A stretch of 64,000 bases of DNA. Origin: Tetracentron sinense. Taxonomy: Eukaryota; Streptophyta; Magnoliopsida; Trochodendrales; Trochodendraceae. How positions within the stretch are numbered: the first letter of the stretch is position 1; every line of letters starts with the position of its first letter. A program made the translations under genes and the position numbers. The stretch is from NCBI GenBank assembly GCA_015143295.1, contig CM026552.1, positions 59,204,944-59,268,943 on the forward strand. Direction: 5' to 3'. The notes beneath the pieces are model-generated. The model was given only the letters and a program-made list of their open reading frames with translations. It did not search any database and was not told the DNA's origin. Shown piece after piece: positions 11,730-22,539 of this stretch.

Positions 11730-12619
11730 TGTTCGGCGACCAAATCTTTGGTTGGGTTAACTTCGGCGACGAAGTCATTACAGGATTTTTAAAATTAAAA
11801 TTCCATCTTTTGAATTCGGCGACGAACTCAAGTGGGAACTCCACTTCGTCAACAAAATCATGTCTAAAACTGAAAAATCTTTGTAACGGCCAGTTTGCAA
11901 CGGACCTAAAAGCATTTAATGCTACCCCAACGGCCCTATTGGATCAAATGCTATAAAAGGAGTTCATTTATGAACATATAACAACTCTTGATCACAGCAA
12001 TAACTCCCATCAATCACCTATTCACTGTTATTGATTTTCACTTACTCTCATACTTAGAAAATCCCCAAAAATTCTCTCTTGAGCTTACTTGACTCCTACC
12101 TTCTATGAGAGACTTAATTAGAGTTTGTATTTCACTCTTATTCAGCTCATTTAAGGAGCTTTCTCTTCGAATTTTTAATCCAAAAACTCATTTATTGAAA
12201 GTAGTCAAGAATCCAGGATCCTTGCACTGAAGCTGTTGCTTCAGTTATTTCAAGAGAGGGTTGTGCTCTTGAGAGGTTTCAGCTCGGCCTAAAGGAGAGC
12301 TTGTTAGGTAATATCTCGACCTGTAAGAGAGATTGTAAAGGTTTGGACTCCACCTGTGAAAGAGCCAGTGCGATTAAGGAATCGTGGTGAATCCTCTAGC
12401 TGGAAGCTGAGGCAGGGAGTAGGCTGGATTGCTGAACCTCGTAAACAAATCTTGAGTTTGCATTCTCCTTATCTCTTCTCTCTTTCCTTTAAATATTCTA
12501 CAATTCAGCTTGTTGCATATTTAACTTTATTCCGCACTTTTGAATTTGTAGTTTAATTTTTCAAAAGCTGCCATAGACCCTATTCACCCCCCCCCTTTAG
12601 GGTCATTACCTGGCCAACG
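11730..12619 (+). repeat. Copia-type solo LTR without target duplication
   Basis: About 890 bp from TGTTCGGCGACC to CCTGGCCAACG. Its end (CCCTATTCACCCCCCCC, then AGGGTCATTACC) resembles the end of the 1547-2914 LTR in reverse, as in Sirevirus/Maximus-like LTRs. A TATA box (CTATAAAAG) lies at about 11951. Left flank is the RT of one gypsy fragment (GAGAA) and right flank is the gag of another, with no 5-bp duplication. It therefore looks like the product of recombination between two separate insertions rather than a simple solo LTR. Confidence 0.65.
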
Positions 12620-13662
12620 TATTCCATGGGAGTGTGGACCCTCTCGCTGTAGAGGCATGGATTCTCCAGTTGGAGAAGATATTTGCGGTCCTCTCACCTA
12701 CAGAGGAGGATAAAGTAGCATGGGCTGTCTTCATGCTAGAGGGTGAGGCACACCATTGGTGGTTGTCCGCCTTGAGGACTCGAGACTTGACCATGCAAGG
12801 TCAACCCTGGACTTGGGAGGAGTTCAAGGATACATTTTATAAAAAGTATTTCCCGGTTGGAGCTCGGGAAAAGAAAGAAAAGGAGTTCATCAACCTAGAG
12901 CAGGGTTCGATGACTGTGGCCGCTTATGAGGCCAAGTTCTCAGAGCTCTCTAGATTTGCGCTTCACATGGTTGCCACTGAGGCAATGAAGGCGAGGAGGT
13001 TTGAGCAAGGGCTCAAGGATGTTGTTATGGAAAAAGTCTCGGCTTTCAGGCAAGCTACTTATCCAAAAGTAGTGGACAAGGCCCTATTGATCGAGGCCAA
13101 TTCTGAGACCGTGTCCAAGAAGAGGGAGTTGGCGAGAGGCCAACCTAGCAGTTCAGCACCTCTAGAGAGGCGGGCTCGTACTGGCCCTTATCAGTACACA
13201 TGGCCAGCACCACCTCAGTATGCGTGGCCAGCACCACCTATGAGGTCATCTTATGCGCCTCCAGTCCTACGGTCGTACGTGCCTCAGGCACCACGACCTC
13301 AAGCTCTTCCGGGTCCACGGCCTGTTGCACCTTAGGTGGCAAGGTACGCTCCACCTCCGACCCCTCTGACGTACACACATGAGGTCTGCACTTTATGCGG
13401 CTGAAGGCATCCGGCAAGAAATTGTCGAAGAGCATCGGGTGGATGTTTTCATTGTGGTTGCCAAGGCCACGTGATTAGGAATTGCCCTAGCCAGCATTTA
13501 CCAGGCCAGTCTCAGGGTATTAGGCCTCAGCACGCCCAGCAGGATCATACCAGGCGTCATCTCAGCCTACCCGATCTACACCTCTGCCTCGCCAGGTGAA
13601 CCAGGGGCGAGTTTTTGCCTTGACAGAGGGTGATGCACTTGCATCTGATGATGTGGTGCAAG
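12620..13662 (+). pseudogene. Family T gag, N-terminus lost, frameshifted
   Basis: The frame FHGSVDPLAVEAWILQLEK begins right after the copia LTR and continues to a stop near 13333. It matches the retrotransposon gag domain (EGEAHHWW, TWEEFKDTFYKKYFP, EFINLEQGSMTV, YEAKFSELSRFA). A zinc knuckle C-X2-C-X4-H-X4-C (CFHCGCQGHVIRNC) lies in another frame at 13444-13488, so at least two frame changes separate capsid from knuckle. The product would have packed element RNA in cytoplasmic particles. Confidence 0.8.
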
Positions 13663-13802
13663 GTATGCATTTAAATTTATTCAATTACCCACGATTGTCA
13701 TGTTGTGCTTTATTCATTGTGAACGTATGTGGCGTGCTATATATCTATCTACCTATGTATATGATGTGATGCATGGATTGACTTAGCTAGTTAAAATTTC
13801 AG
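13663..13802 (+). other. Intron-like block between gag and protease
   Basis: The 140-bp block starts GTATGC and ends TTTCAG, is AT-rich and full of stops. Joining the flanks would give a continuous frame ...[12 protein letters not shown], the normal gag-protease linker of related elements that lack the block. It has the look of a spliceosomal intron, but splicing is not shown. Confidence 0.5.
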
Positions 13803-16800
13803 GAACCTTACTAGTCAATGAATGTTTAGCTAGAGTGTTGATCGAAACTGGGTCTACTCACTCATTTGTCTCACCAAGTTTTTCTCAAGGCTTTTATATG
13901 GAGTCTAGTCAATTAGAACCGGAGTTATTCATATCGACTCCTCTCGACAAAACAGTGGTAGCCGATAGCATTTTCAGAAACAGTACAGTCCAAATGGGAA
14001 GCCATGAATTAGCAGTCGATCTTATTGTCCTTGGATTCCAAGACTTCAATGTGATCTTGGGAATGGATTGGTTAGCAGCACATCATGGGCATGTGGCTTG
14101 TTTTGAAAAGATTGTGCTCTTCCGGCTAGTGGAAGGCAAGCCATTTCATTTTCGGGAGTTGAGAAGTAGAGATATTGCTCGTTTTGCGGCATTGAGACTA
14201 CCGAACCCCGAGGTAAAGGACTCTTCGACTATCCCGGTCGTGAGTGAATTCCTGGATGTATTTCCAAAGGAGTTGCCAGGGTTGCCTCCAGACAGGGAGA
14301 TTGAGTTTGTGATCGAGCTTGCACCAGGCACGGCTCCTATCTTCTGGGCTCCATATAGAATGGCCCCGATCGAACTCAAGGAGTTGAAGACTCAGTTGGA
14401 GGAATTGCAAGGCCTTGGTTTCATTCGACCAAGTGTCTCACCGTGGGGTGCCCCAGTATTATTTGTCAAGAAGAAGGATGGCTCGATGCGGATGTGCGTC
14501 GATTATAGGCAATTGAACAAGGCCACGATAAAGAATAGGTATCCATTGCCTAGGATCAATGACTTGTTCGATCAGCTAAAGGGAGCGAGATTTTTCTCTA
14601 AGATTAATCTTCGGTCGGGTTACCACCATTTGAAGATCAAGGCTGAAGATGTTCCCAAAACTGCTTTCTGGACTCAGTATGGGCACTACGAGTTCTTGGT
14701 GATGCCTTTTGGTCTCACGAATGCGCCGGAAACCTTTATGGATTTAATGAACTGGGTGTTCCGGCCATACCTGGATCGATGCGTGATCATGTTTGTCGAT
14801 GACATCTTAGTATATTCCCAGACACAGGAAGACCACATGCGAGACCTTTGCCTTGCTTTGGAGATGTTGAGAGAGCACAAGCTGTAAGCCAAACTTAGCA
14901 AGTGTGAGTTTTGGTTAGAAGAGGTGGCATTCCTAGGCCACGTTGTATCTGCGGAAGGCATCTCGGTAGATCCGAAGAAGATAGAGGCAGTCATGAGTTG
15001 GGCAAGGCCCAAGAGTGTTACAGAAATACGCAGTTTCCTTGGGTTGGCAGGCTACTATAGGAGATTTGTGAAGGGTTTCTCTAGCTTTGCAGCGCCACTC
15101 ACTTACCTAACAAGGAAAAATGCAAAGTTCGTATGGAGCGTTAAGTGTGAGATCAGTTTCACGGAACTGAAGAAGAGGCTTACTAGGGCCCCTGTCCTTA
15201 CTGTGCCATCAGGACATGGTGGCTATGAGGTGTACAGTGGCACCTCGCACGTCGGACTTGGTTGTGTGCTCATGCAGCACAAGAAGGTCATTGCCTATGT
15301 GTCAAGGCAACTAAAGGAGCATGAAAAGAATTACCCCACACACAACTTGAAACTTGCTGCAGTCATGTTTGTACTTAAGATTTGGCGCCATTACCTTTAC
15401 GGGATAGAGTTCTATTTGTTCACGGATCACAAGAGCCTCAAATACCTCTTTTCCCAAAAGGAGCTAAATTTAAAGCAAAGGTGTTGGATGAAATTTTTGA
15501 AAGACTATGACTGCACCATCCAATACCACCCGGGCAAAGCAAACGTAGTAGCAGACGCCTTGAGTAGAAGACCTCCGGGTCTGTTGGCACACATGTTGGT
15601 GCAAGAATGGAGACTACTAGAAGAATTAGCAAATCTGGACATCAGTGTGAATGATTTCGTCTATAGCCCTGTTTTGGTAAATGTCACGGTTCGGAATTAC
15701 ATTATAGACTTGATCCAAGAATATCAAGCCACGGATGCTGAATTATTGGATTTTCGAGACAAGGAAGTTGCCAAGGGTAGTGAGGACTTCTCTCTCACTA
15801 GCCGAGATGCTATCACATTCAAGGGAAGGCTTTGTGTTCCGGCCAATGCGGATCTTCGACGAGAGATTATGGATGAAGCCCACCAGGCAAAGTACACGGT
15901 GCATCCAGGGGGTACAAAGATGTACCGAAACCTCAAGAATCACTTTTGGTGGCAGAATATGAAGAGGAACATTGCAGAGTATGTGGCACAGTGTTTGGTG
16001 TGCCAACAGGTGAAAGTAGAGCACTTGAGACCTACCGGTCTATTGCAGTCTCTCCCTATTCCCGAGTGGAAATGGGAGCACATATCCATGGACTTCATTG
16101 TGGGTTTGCCAAAAAGGGCAAGGAACTCAGATGCGATATGGGTTGTGGTGGACCGTTTGACAAAGTCCGCGCATTTCTTACCCTACCGAACTACTTTCAA
16201 TTCTAGCCAGTTGGCTACTCTGTACATCAAGGAAGTTGTACGGTTGCACGGGGTGCCAGTTAGTATTGTGTCAGATCGGGGTCCGAGATTCACATCCATA
16301 TTTTGGGAAAAGCTTTCAGGAAGCTATGGGTTCTCGACTTGATTTCAGCACCGCCTTTCATCCACAAACGGATGGACAAACCAAGAGGGTGAACCAAGTC
16401 ATAAAAGACATGCTTTGAGCGTGTATGTTGGATTTCAAGGGCAGTTGGGAAGGGCATTTGCCTTTGGTTGAATTCGCCTACAATAACAGCTACCAGGCAA
16501 GCATCCAAATGGCTCCATTTGAGGTCTTGTATGGGCGAAGCTGCAGGTCTCCTCTCTACTGGGATGAGGTAGGAGAGAGAAAAGTGTTAGGTCCGAAGTT
16601 GATTGAGCAAACTGGGGGTATAGTCAAGATCATCCAGGATCGGTTGAAAGCTGCTCAAGATCGTCAAAAGAGCTATGCGGACACGCGCCGTAGGGACTTG
16701 GAATTTCAGGTTGAGGATCAAGTCTTTGTGAAAGTATCTCCTACTAAAGGCATTATGAGATTTGGCAAAAGAGGCAAGCTTAGTCCTCGATATGTTGGCC

Positions 16801-17129
16801 CATTTGAGATTATCACGTGAGTCGGTGAAGTTGCTTACAGGCTAGCTCTTCCACCTCACATGGCCGCAGTTCACAACGTTTTCCACGTGTCTATGCTTCG
16901 GAAGTACATTGTGGACCCTTCGCATGTCATAGACTTGGAGCCGTTGGAAATCCGAGAGGATCTCACTTTGGTTGAGAAGCCGGTTCATATATTGGATCGG
17001 AGAGATCAAGTCATTCACAACAAAACTATTCCACTAGTTCTCGTGCAATGACAACATCATATTCAAGAAGAAGCTACATGGGAGCGTGAAGCCGAAGTCA
17101 AAGCGAAGTACCCAGGATTGTTTGAATAG
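13803..17129 (+). pseudogene. Family T pol: PR-RT-RNase H-IN-chromodomain, inactivated
   Basis: The protease site reads ETGSTHSF instead of DTGSTHSF (GAA at 13844). RT runs with [29 protein letters not shown] and FVDD (14796-14807). A stop (TAA, 14885) interrupts [11 protein letters not shown]. RNase H has [11 protein letters not shown] and ADALSRRP. The integrase zinc finger has HPGG...CLVCQQ and the core has MDFIVGLPK and SDRGPRFTS. The catalytic Glu in TDGQT-E-RVNQ is Lys (AAG, 16383). A frameshift lies near 16330, with stops at about 16417 and 16819 and another inside the chromodomain near 17049. The chromodomain then ends EEATWEREAEVKAKYPGLFE. Most lesions are single-base changes. Confidence 0.88.
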
Positions 17130-17207
17130 TTTTTTGAGTGTGACATGTAATTTTGTCTGGTTTTGTAATGCAAGTATCGTCTAAATTTCTAGGATGAAAT
17201 TTTTGTA

Positions 17208-17219
17208 AAGAGGGGAGGA
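17208..17219 (+). promoter_or_regulatory. Polypurine tract of family T copy 3
   Basis: AAGAGGGGAGGA directly precedes the 3' LTR start TGTAGAATCCC at 17220. Confidence 0.8.
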
Positions 17220-17711
17220 TGTAGAATCCCGGACTTTTTCGTACTTAATGAATAAAACTTTCGTAGCCAATGGGCCTTTAACGTAGTATAATTACTAATA
17301 ATGGAGAAATTGAAAATTCTGAAATGTTAAAAATGTTCATTTTCGAAAGACAAACCCAACACAAATTGAATCATCAAAATCCGACGAACGAATCAAAAGA
17401 TATGGCCAAAACAGTAAAATGGGTCAAAAATCTGCAGAGCACCGATCGCTAGAGATCGATCAGTTCACAACCGATTGCTCGGTCCACATTAGCGATCGAT
17501 CGGTCCACATCCAGTCGATCGGTATCTATCGACTGGTTAACTTTTTTGTATGGGGAAATTTTCCAGAGAGCATGTTTTTGACCGAGAGCTCGGTCAAGAA
17601 CACTGATCGCTCGGTAGGCAACCGATCGCTCGGTATTTACCACTGATCGATCGGTATATCGCGTTTTGCAGAATTTCATTAAAGGCTTTTTCGGTATTTG
17701 GGTGTTATAAC
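17220..17711 (+). repeat. 3' LTR of family T copy 3, first part
   Basis: This is the first 492 bp of the LTR, starting TGTAGAATCCCGG. It contains a decayed CCGATCGATCGGT array (17440-17654). It breaks after ATAAC (17707-17711), the target duplication of the Tat element. The remainder continues at 34835. Confidence 0.85.
17440..17654. repeat. Palindrome array CCGATCGATCGGT in split LTR
   Basis: About nine variants of the 13-bp motif occur (CCGATCGCT, GCGATCGATCGGT, CCGATCGCTCGGT and others), with the same two-group layout as in the other family T LTRs. Confidence 0.8.
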
Positions 17712-17825
17712 TGTAACGAATAAAATTCGTAAAATCAACTTAGCGTTGGAGAACGAGCTCGTTTTTGTTGTTTTGTTCACGAAAGTGACACGTGGACTCG
17801 AGTTGGGGTCACGTGCTTAAAATAG

Positions 17826-18028
17826 AGGGGTCACACGTTGTCTGATGCACAACGATCCCGTTGTGCGCATTACGACGTCTTTGTTCTCTTGCAAAACAAC
17901 GTTTCCGTTGTGGCTTTGACAACGTGCTCGTTGTCTAAAGCACAACGTGACCGTTGTACTCTTGACAACGTCTTTGTCGTTACATGAACAACGAGTCCGT
18001 TGTCTCACCGACAACGATGTCGTGCTGT
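17826..18028. repeat. 23-bp tandem array of palindromes ACAACG-N4-CGTTGT, 5' LTR
   Basis: Units start at 17849, 17872 (degenerate), 17896, 17919, 17942, 17965, 17988 and 18011, an almost exact 23-bp step. Each 16-bp core is an inverted repeat ACAACG/CGTTGT around four variable bases. The N4 differ between units (ATCC, TTTC, TGCT, TGAC, AGTC) while the arms are kept. A partial unit precedes at about 17826. Confidence 0.9.
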
Positions 18029-18344
18029 GTTTTAAGGCATCTACACCGTAACCGAGCTCGAGTCAACAACGAGACCGACTCATAAGAGGAAGTGATCGGG
18101 AGGCGATCCATGATTCTGACAAGCGTGCCGAAAACACTGTTGCGTGCCGAAAGCACTGTCTTGGCATTTAATGCTGGTCACTTCTGCGTACTGTCCGATC
18201 CCGTCCGATTAGACGCTTAGGAGGCTCTCGCGTGTGATGCAACCGGCGGCAGATATGACTTGACATATTTGGCAATGAGTGCAAAACACGTGGTATGGAC
18301 ACCTATGGCCATCCATGGTCATCGATGGCCATACCAGCCTTACC

Positions 18345-18356
18345 CTATAAATACCC
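18345..18356 (+). promoter_or_regulatory. TATA box of Tat LTR
   Basis: CTATAAATACCC in the 5' LTR; the 3' LTR has the same box at 34539-34550. It is the likely start region for the genomic RNA of the element. Confidence 0.65.
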
Positions 18357-18643
18357 CGTGATTTTTAGTGCAAAAGGGGACGTTTTAATCACGTTTTATC
18401 ACTTGAACACACGTTTTGGCCATACTTCAGAGCATACGTGTCCAGAGCTTCTCAGAGCCTTGCGTAGCTTTCAGTGCCTCTTTCAGTGTTTACTATTCAT
18501 CATCTTCTACCTCTACTGACTTTAGCATCGGAGTACAGGTCAGGGTGTCACACCCTCCACTCCAACCTTCTACCAGTAAACCTGAGCGTGGGAGGAGCTG
18601 CAGCTGACGCGTGTCCATTTCGGAGATTTTCCCCCACAAAAAT

Positions 18644-18659
18644 TGGCGCCGTCTGTGGG
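18644..18659 (+). promoter_or_regulatory. Primer binding site, tRNA-Lys type
   Basis: TGGCGCCGTCTGTGGG, five bases after the LTR end, is complementary to the 3' end of plant tRNA-Lys as I remember it (…CCCACAGACGGCGCCA). It is typical of Tat-group elements. Confidence 0.8.
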
Positions 18660-18695
18660 AAATAATAAACAAACCCCCCTTTGCTCTTTGTGATC

Positions 18696-20729
18696 ATGGC
18701 TGACCAGTCATCAGTGTTCGGGCGTGAGGATCAAACCCCTCAGGCCACTCCTTTTGTACCTTCTGTCGTGCACATCCCTGGAGTCAGTCCTTTGTCTGGG
18801 CAACCAGAGAGGACCGTGCCTCCTCCTATTGAACTCTCTGTTTCTGATCGCATTTTGGCGATGTTGCAAGTGCAGCAGACTGCTCTGGATCAGATCACCA
18901 GGCAGCAGCAAGTGATGCAGGCGAGGCTGGAGGCGTTCGAGCATAGCAGGCTCGAAGTGGATGAGGTGCCACTGCAGAGGCCTTCCTTGAGACGTCAGTT
19001 TGACTTCTCTTCTTCTCCTTCTGCACCAGAGAACCGTGAAACTAGGTTTGTGCTTCATCCTACTGAAGGGGATGTAAGACAGCCTCAGGTTCGGGCAGAG
19101 CAGAGTATCCCCTCAGATCGTATGGATTTGTGAGAAGGGGCAGGGCGAGAAGACTTGAGAGGGAGTACCAGAGGTGCAGAAGCCCAGAAGACTTGGGTGA
19201 CTGCCAAGGAGGTGGAAGCTTTGATCGGTGCTCGTGTTAAGAGCATGAAGGGAGGGATTCCTGACCACTTTGCTCAGTCAGCAAAGGACAACGTTGAGAA
19301 CTCTCCTTTCACGGACGCCATCAATCAGTCGTATACTTCTTCGAAGTTTATAACTCCGGTCTTCCCCATGTACACTGGAAGGATGGATTCAGAGGAGCAT
19401 TTGTTTGATTTCAAACATGCGATGGCTGTTCGCAACCCAGATGATGATCTGTATTGCAAGGCTTTCCCCAACAGCCTGTCTGGGGCAGCGTCGAAGTGGT
19501 TTCAGAACTTGCCTCCTGGTTCCATCAGTAACTTCTCAGAGCTCAGGTCAGCTTTCATTGACCGTTTCATCATCAATAAGAAGAAGAAAGCAGGTGTAGA
19601 TACTCTCTTCTCGTTGAGGATGAAGCCGGCCGAATCCTTGACGGACTTTATTTCGCGTTTCACCGATGAAGTCCACAACATCGATAAGGTCGATGAAGCG
19701 AGCTGTATCGCTGCTTTCAAGAATGCTATCCCCAGGCATTCCGAGCTCTATAAGTCCTTGGCTCTTGACTATCCTGTCAAGATGGACGAGTTGCTGGTTC
19801 ATGCCACCAAGTACGGAAGGTATGAGGAGGACGTATCTGTTGTGCCGGTACCGAAGCCCAGGACGAGAGTGGTGGATGTTGTGGAGAGGACACACCGATC
19901 ATCGAAGAGGAAGGAGAAGAAGCAGAGGTACGAGTCTTCATCATCTGAGGACTCGCCACCAAGGAAGCAGAAGGAGAGAGTAGTTTATGTGACCCAGCGG
20001 GATCAGCCGGATCGGCGCCCGCTGGAAAGAAATTTTAATTAGCATCAGAGTAGGACGGAGAGATGTCCTAATGATCAACAACAGGCGAGGCAGCAGTATC
20101 AGTCACGCCAGGTGCAACCTCAGGTACAGCACGAGAGAGGCGTGCAGCCTAATGAGCAGCGATCTTTTGCAGATCGAGCACAGCGCATCAATTTTACAGT
20201 CAGCCCGGCGACCATCATGAGGTCGATGGAGGATCAGCCGTACTTCGAGTGGCCGGCTAGGGCTGTGCAGGATATAACATCGGGACCACGGGTGTATGAG
20301 TATTGTCATTATCACAAGTGCCGTGGTCATCTCACCAACCGGTGTCGTATTCTGAGGGAGTACTTGGAGAGATTGGTTCAGGAAGGGTACTTGGGAGAGT
20401 ATCTTGCTTCTGGCGACGGCGGCATGGAGCAAGCCAGGGAGCCGGTGTCCCAGGCTCGTGGAGGAGAACCTGCTAACAATCCAAGTACCAGTGGAGGAGC
20501 TTCCCGTGGCACGATCAATGTCATTTGCCGCGTGCAAGCACCGGAAGCAGATGTGGAGAGGAACTTCAGGGCGAAGGCCAGGAAGCTGTCTCACGATGCT
20601 GCAGTGTGTCAAGTGCAAGTGCCTAGCAGAAGCGTTGAGCAGACACTTACCTTCACTGATCGTGATCTGGCAGCAGTGATCCGACCTCACTATGATGCTC
20701 TTGTTCTCACCATGCTTTCACCCAGATGA
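18696..20729 (+). pseudogene. Tat gag with two in-frame stops
   Basis: Starts MADQSSVFGRED at 18696. One reading frame continues to 20729 apart from two stop codons (TGA at 19131, TAG at 20040) that look like single-base changes. A coiled segment (ILAMLQVQQTALDQITRQQQ) precedes the gag domain at about 19360-19600 (PMYTGRMDSEEHLFDFK, GAASKWFQNLPPGSI, LRSAFIDRFI). A basic region (KRKEKKQRYESSSSEDSPP) and a Cys/His motif (YCHYHKCRGHLTNRC, about 20302-20346) follow. The role would be particle formation and RNA binding. The frame ends at 20729 with a junction described under the protease entry. Confidence 0.85.
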
Positions 20730-21046
20730 AGCTGGATCCTTCCGTTCTCATCCCTGCTCAGACTCCGCTGTTCGGATTTGATGGCAGCTCGATGAAGCCT
20801 GTAGGCGACGTTGTCTTACCCGTTGTGGCTGGACCCGTTGTCCTTCAGACCAGGTTCTCCGTCCTGGATGCGCCATCACCGTACAATGCCATCTTGGGTC
20901 GTTGGTGGACCCATGAGATGAAGGCCGTCCCGTCCTCGTACTACCAAGTGTTGAAGTATCCAACGCAGGACGGGCCTCGAGAGATCAAGGGTGATCAGTT
21001 GGCATCACAGAAGTGCGATTTTCCTGCTTCCGTTGTGCCTTCGTAG
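20726..21046 (+). pseudogene. Tat protease remnant lacking the active site
   Basis: Related elements read HYDALVLTM, then a segment with the aspartic protease site (D-P/T-G-S-S), then MKLDPS. Here HYDALVLTMLSPR runs straight into a stop and an overlapping frame MKLDPSVLIPAQTPLFGF. The rest of the protease fold is kept (GDVVLPVVAGPVVLQTRFSV, YNAILGRWW). The block with the catalytic Asp is absent, apparently deleted. The copy could not process its own polyprotein. Confidence 0.75.
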
Positions 21047-21049
21047 CAA

Positions 21050-21804
21050 TTACAGGTCGTTCCCGTTGTGGAAGAGAGCTTGGAAATATCATTGTGCAGA
21101 CCTTCCGTTGAGCCCACGAAAGCTGTCAATTTGGGAACGGAAGAAGAGCCAAAGGTGTTGCAGGTCGGGACGAGCTTGACAGCGGAGGAAGAGCTCGAGT
21201 TGCTGGGTTTCCTTAGGCAGAACCTTGATGTCTTTGCATGGTCTCACAAAGACATGACTGGAATCGATCCGAGTGTTATCTGTCATCACCTCCAGTGAAG
21301 CAGAAACCTCGGAGGCTTGCTCCAGCTTATCATGATGCAGTGAACGAGGAGATTGACAAGCTGATCCAGTTCGGGTTCATTCAGGAGGTGTAGTACCCTG
21401 ATTGGATAGCCAATATTGTGGCTGTGCCTAAGAAGAGCGGGAAGGTGAGTGTTTGTATTGACTTCACTGGTGTCAATAAGGCCTGTCCCAAGGAATTTTT
21501 TCCCATGCCAAGGATAGACAGGCTCATCAACGCCACTGCTGTCCACGAGATGTTATCCTTCATGGATGGTTATTCGGGCTATAACCAGATCCTCCTGGCG
21601 GAAGCAGATCGAGAGAAGACCACCTTCATAACGGAGCGGGGCTTGTTCTATTATCGAGTGATGCCTTTTGGCTTGAAGAATTCAGGTGCCACCTATCAAC
21701 GTCTTATGAATCTCATGTTCGGGTCACTTCTTGGCAAGACGGTTGAAGTGTACATCGATGAAATCGTTGTGAAGAGTCGAGTACGAGGTACTCTGGTGAC
21801 GGAC
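21050..21804 (+). pseudogene. Tat reverse transcriptase, first part, catalytic site mutated
   Basis: Segments in order: FLRQNLDVFAWSHKDMTGID, a 1-base frameshift near 21294 after VICHHL, KQKPRRLAPAYHDAVNEEID, a stop (TAG) near 21391, then VPKKSGKVSVCIDFTGVNKA, FMDGYSGYNQI and VMPFGLKNSGATYQRLMN. The catalytic box normally Y-I-D-D reads YIDE (21751-21762), which would abolish polymerase activity. The frame is cut at 21804 by a solo LTR and continues at 24919. Confidence 0.85.
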
Positions 21805-22539
21805 TGTCACGCCCCAAAATACCCCCTAGGAGTTAGGATACTTTGGCGACGTAACTTAACCTTAAATCAAACCTGCAAGGGGTGTACAAGGCATGCAAAA
21901 TAGTAAACTAAAAATTTCTTTAATCACTAAACTGTATTCCAAGCATAACCGTTTACAATAACTGAATAGAAAATAAAACATGTACATGACTTCCTAACTT
22001 GAGTCCCAACTCAAGTGATATAATTTTCCCCAGACATAAGAACCCCAAAATACATGTCTCTCATCCTCCACCCAACCGTAGGGTCACAGGCCAACCCTAA
22101 TATCTGATTGATGCTCCAAGCAACCTCCTACTCTCCATGTACTGCCTGGATAGCATCCGGTGTACCTGCCGACATCAAAGTACGACTGAGCATGGAATAT
22201 TCAGCGAGTACAAGCTACTAGCTAGCAATAGTAATAACATTAATATATCATACATGATACAGTTCATCAAAGGGTACAAGATCAGAGTGCGCAAGCTAAA
22301 AGAAATGATACTATAGAGTAAATCATGAACAACATATTTTAACTCATGCATTGTAAACTTGTATTCAAAAGTCATGACTTGTTCTTGAGAATACTTCTTG
22401 TGATTTTCCGAAACTCGTTTGCCGTATTTACAACTTATTCTTGTCTTATTCTTGTATCGTGGGAATCGCACATGCTTTGTTTCATTCTTGTTTAGCTAGT
22501 ACCCGAACTATGAAATGGACGGACATATTAGGTTCTTGC

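Larger units (their letters stand above)
17712..18638 (+). repeat. 5' LTR of Tat element
   Basis: Begins TGTAACGAATAAAATTCG and ends CCCCCACA. It holds a 23-bp palindromic repeat array (about 17826-18028) and a TATA box (CTATAAATACCC, 18345-18356). A quasi-palindrome (TGGCCATC ... GATGGCCA) sits about 20 bp upstream of the TATA box. Confidence 0.92.

Noticed and set aside
17817-18014. Arg/Cys-rich minus-strand frame in the Tat LTR (also 34014-34211)
   Set aside because: It is a by-product of the 23-bp palindromic array, whose period is not a multiple of three and which explains the composition.
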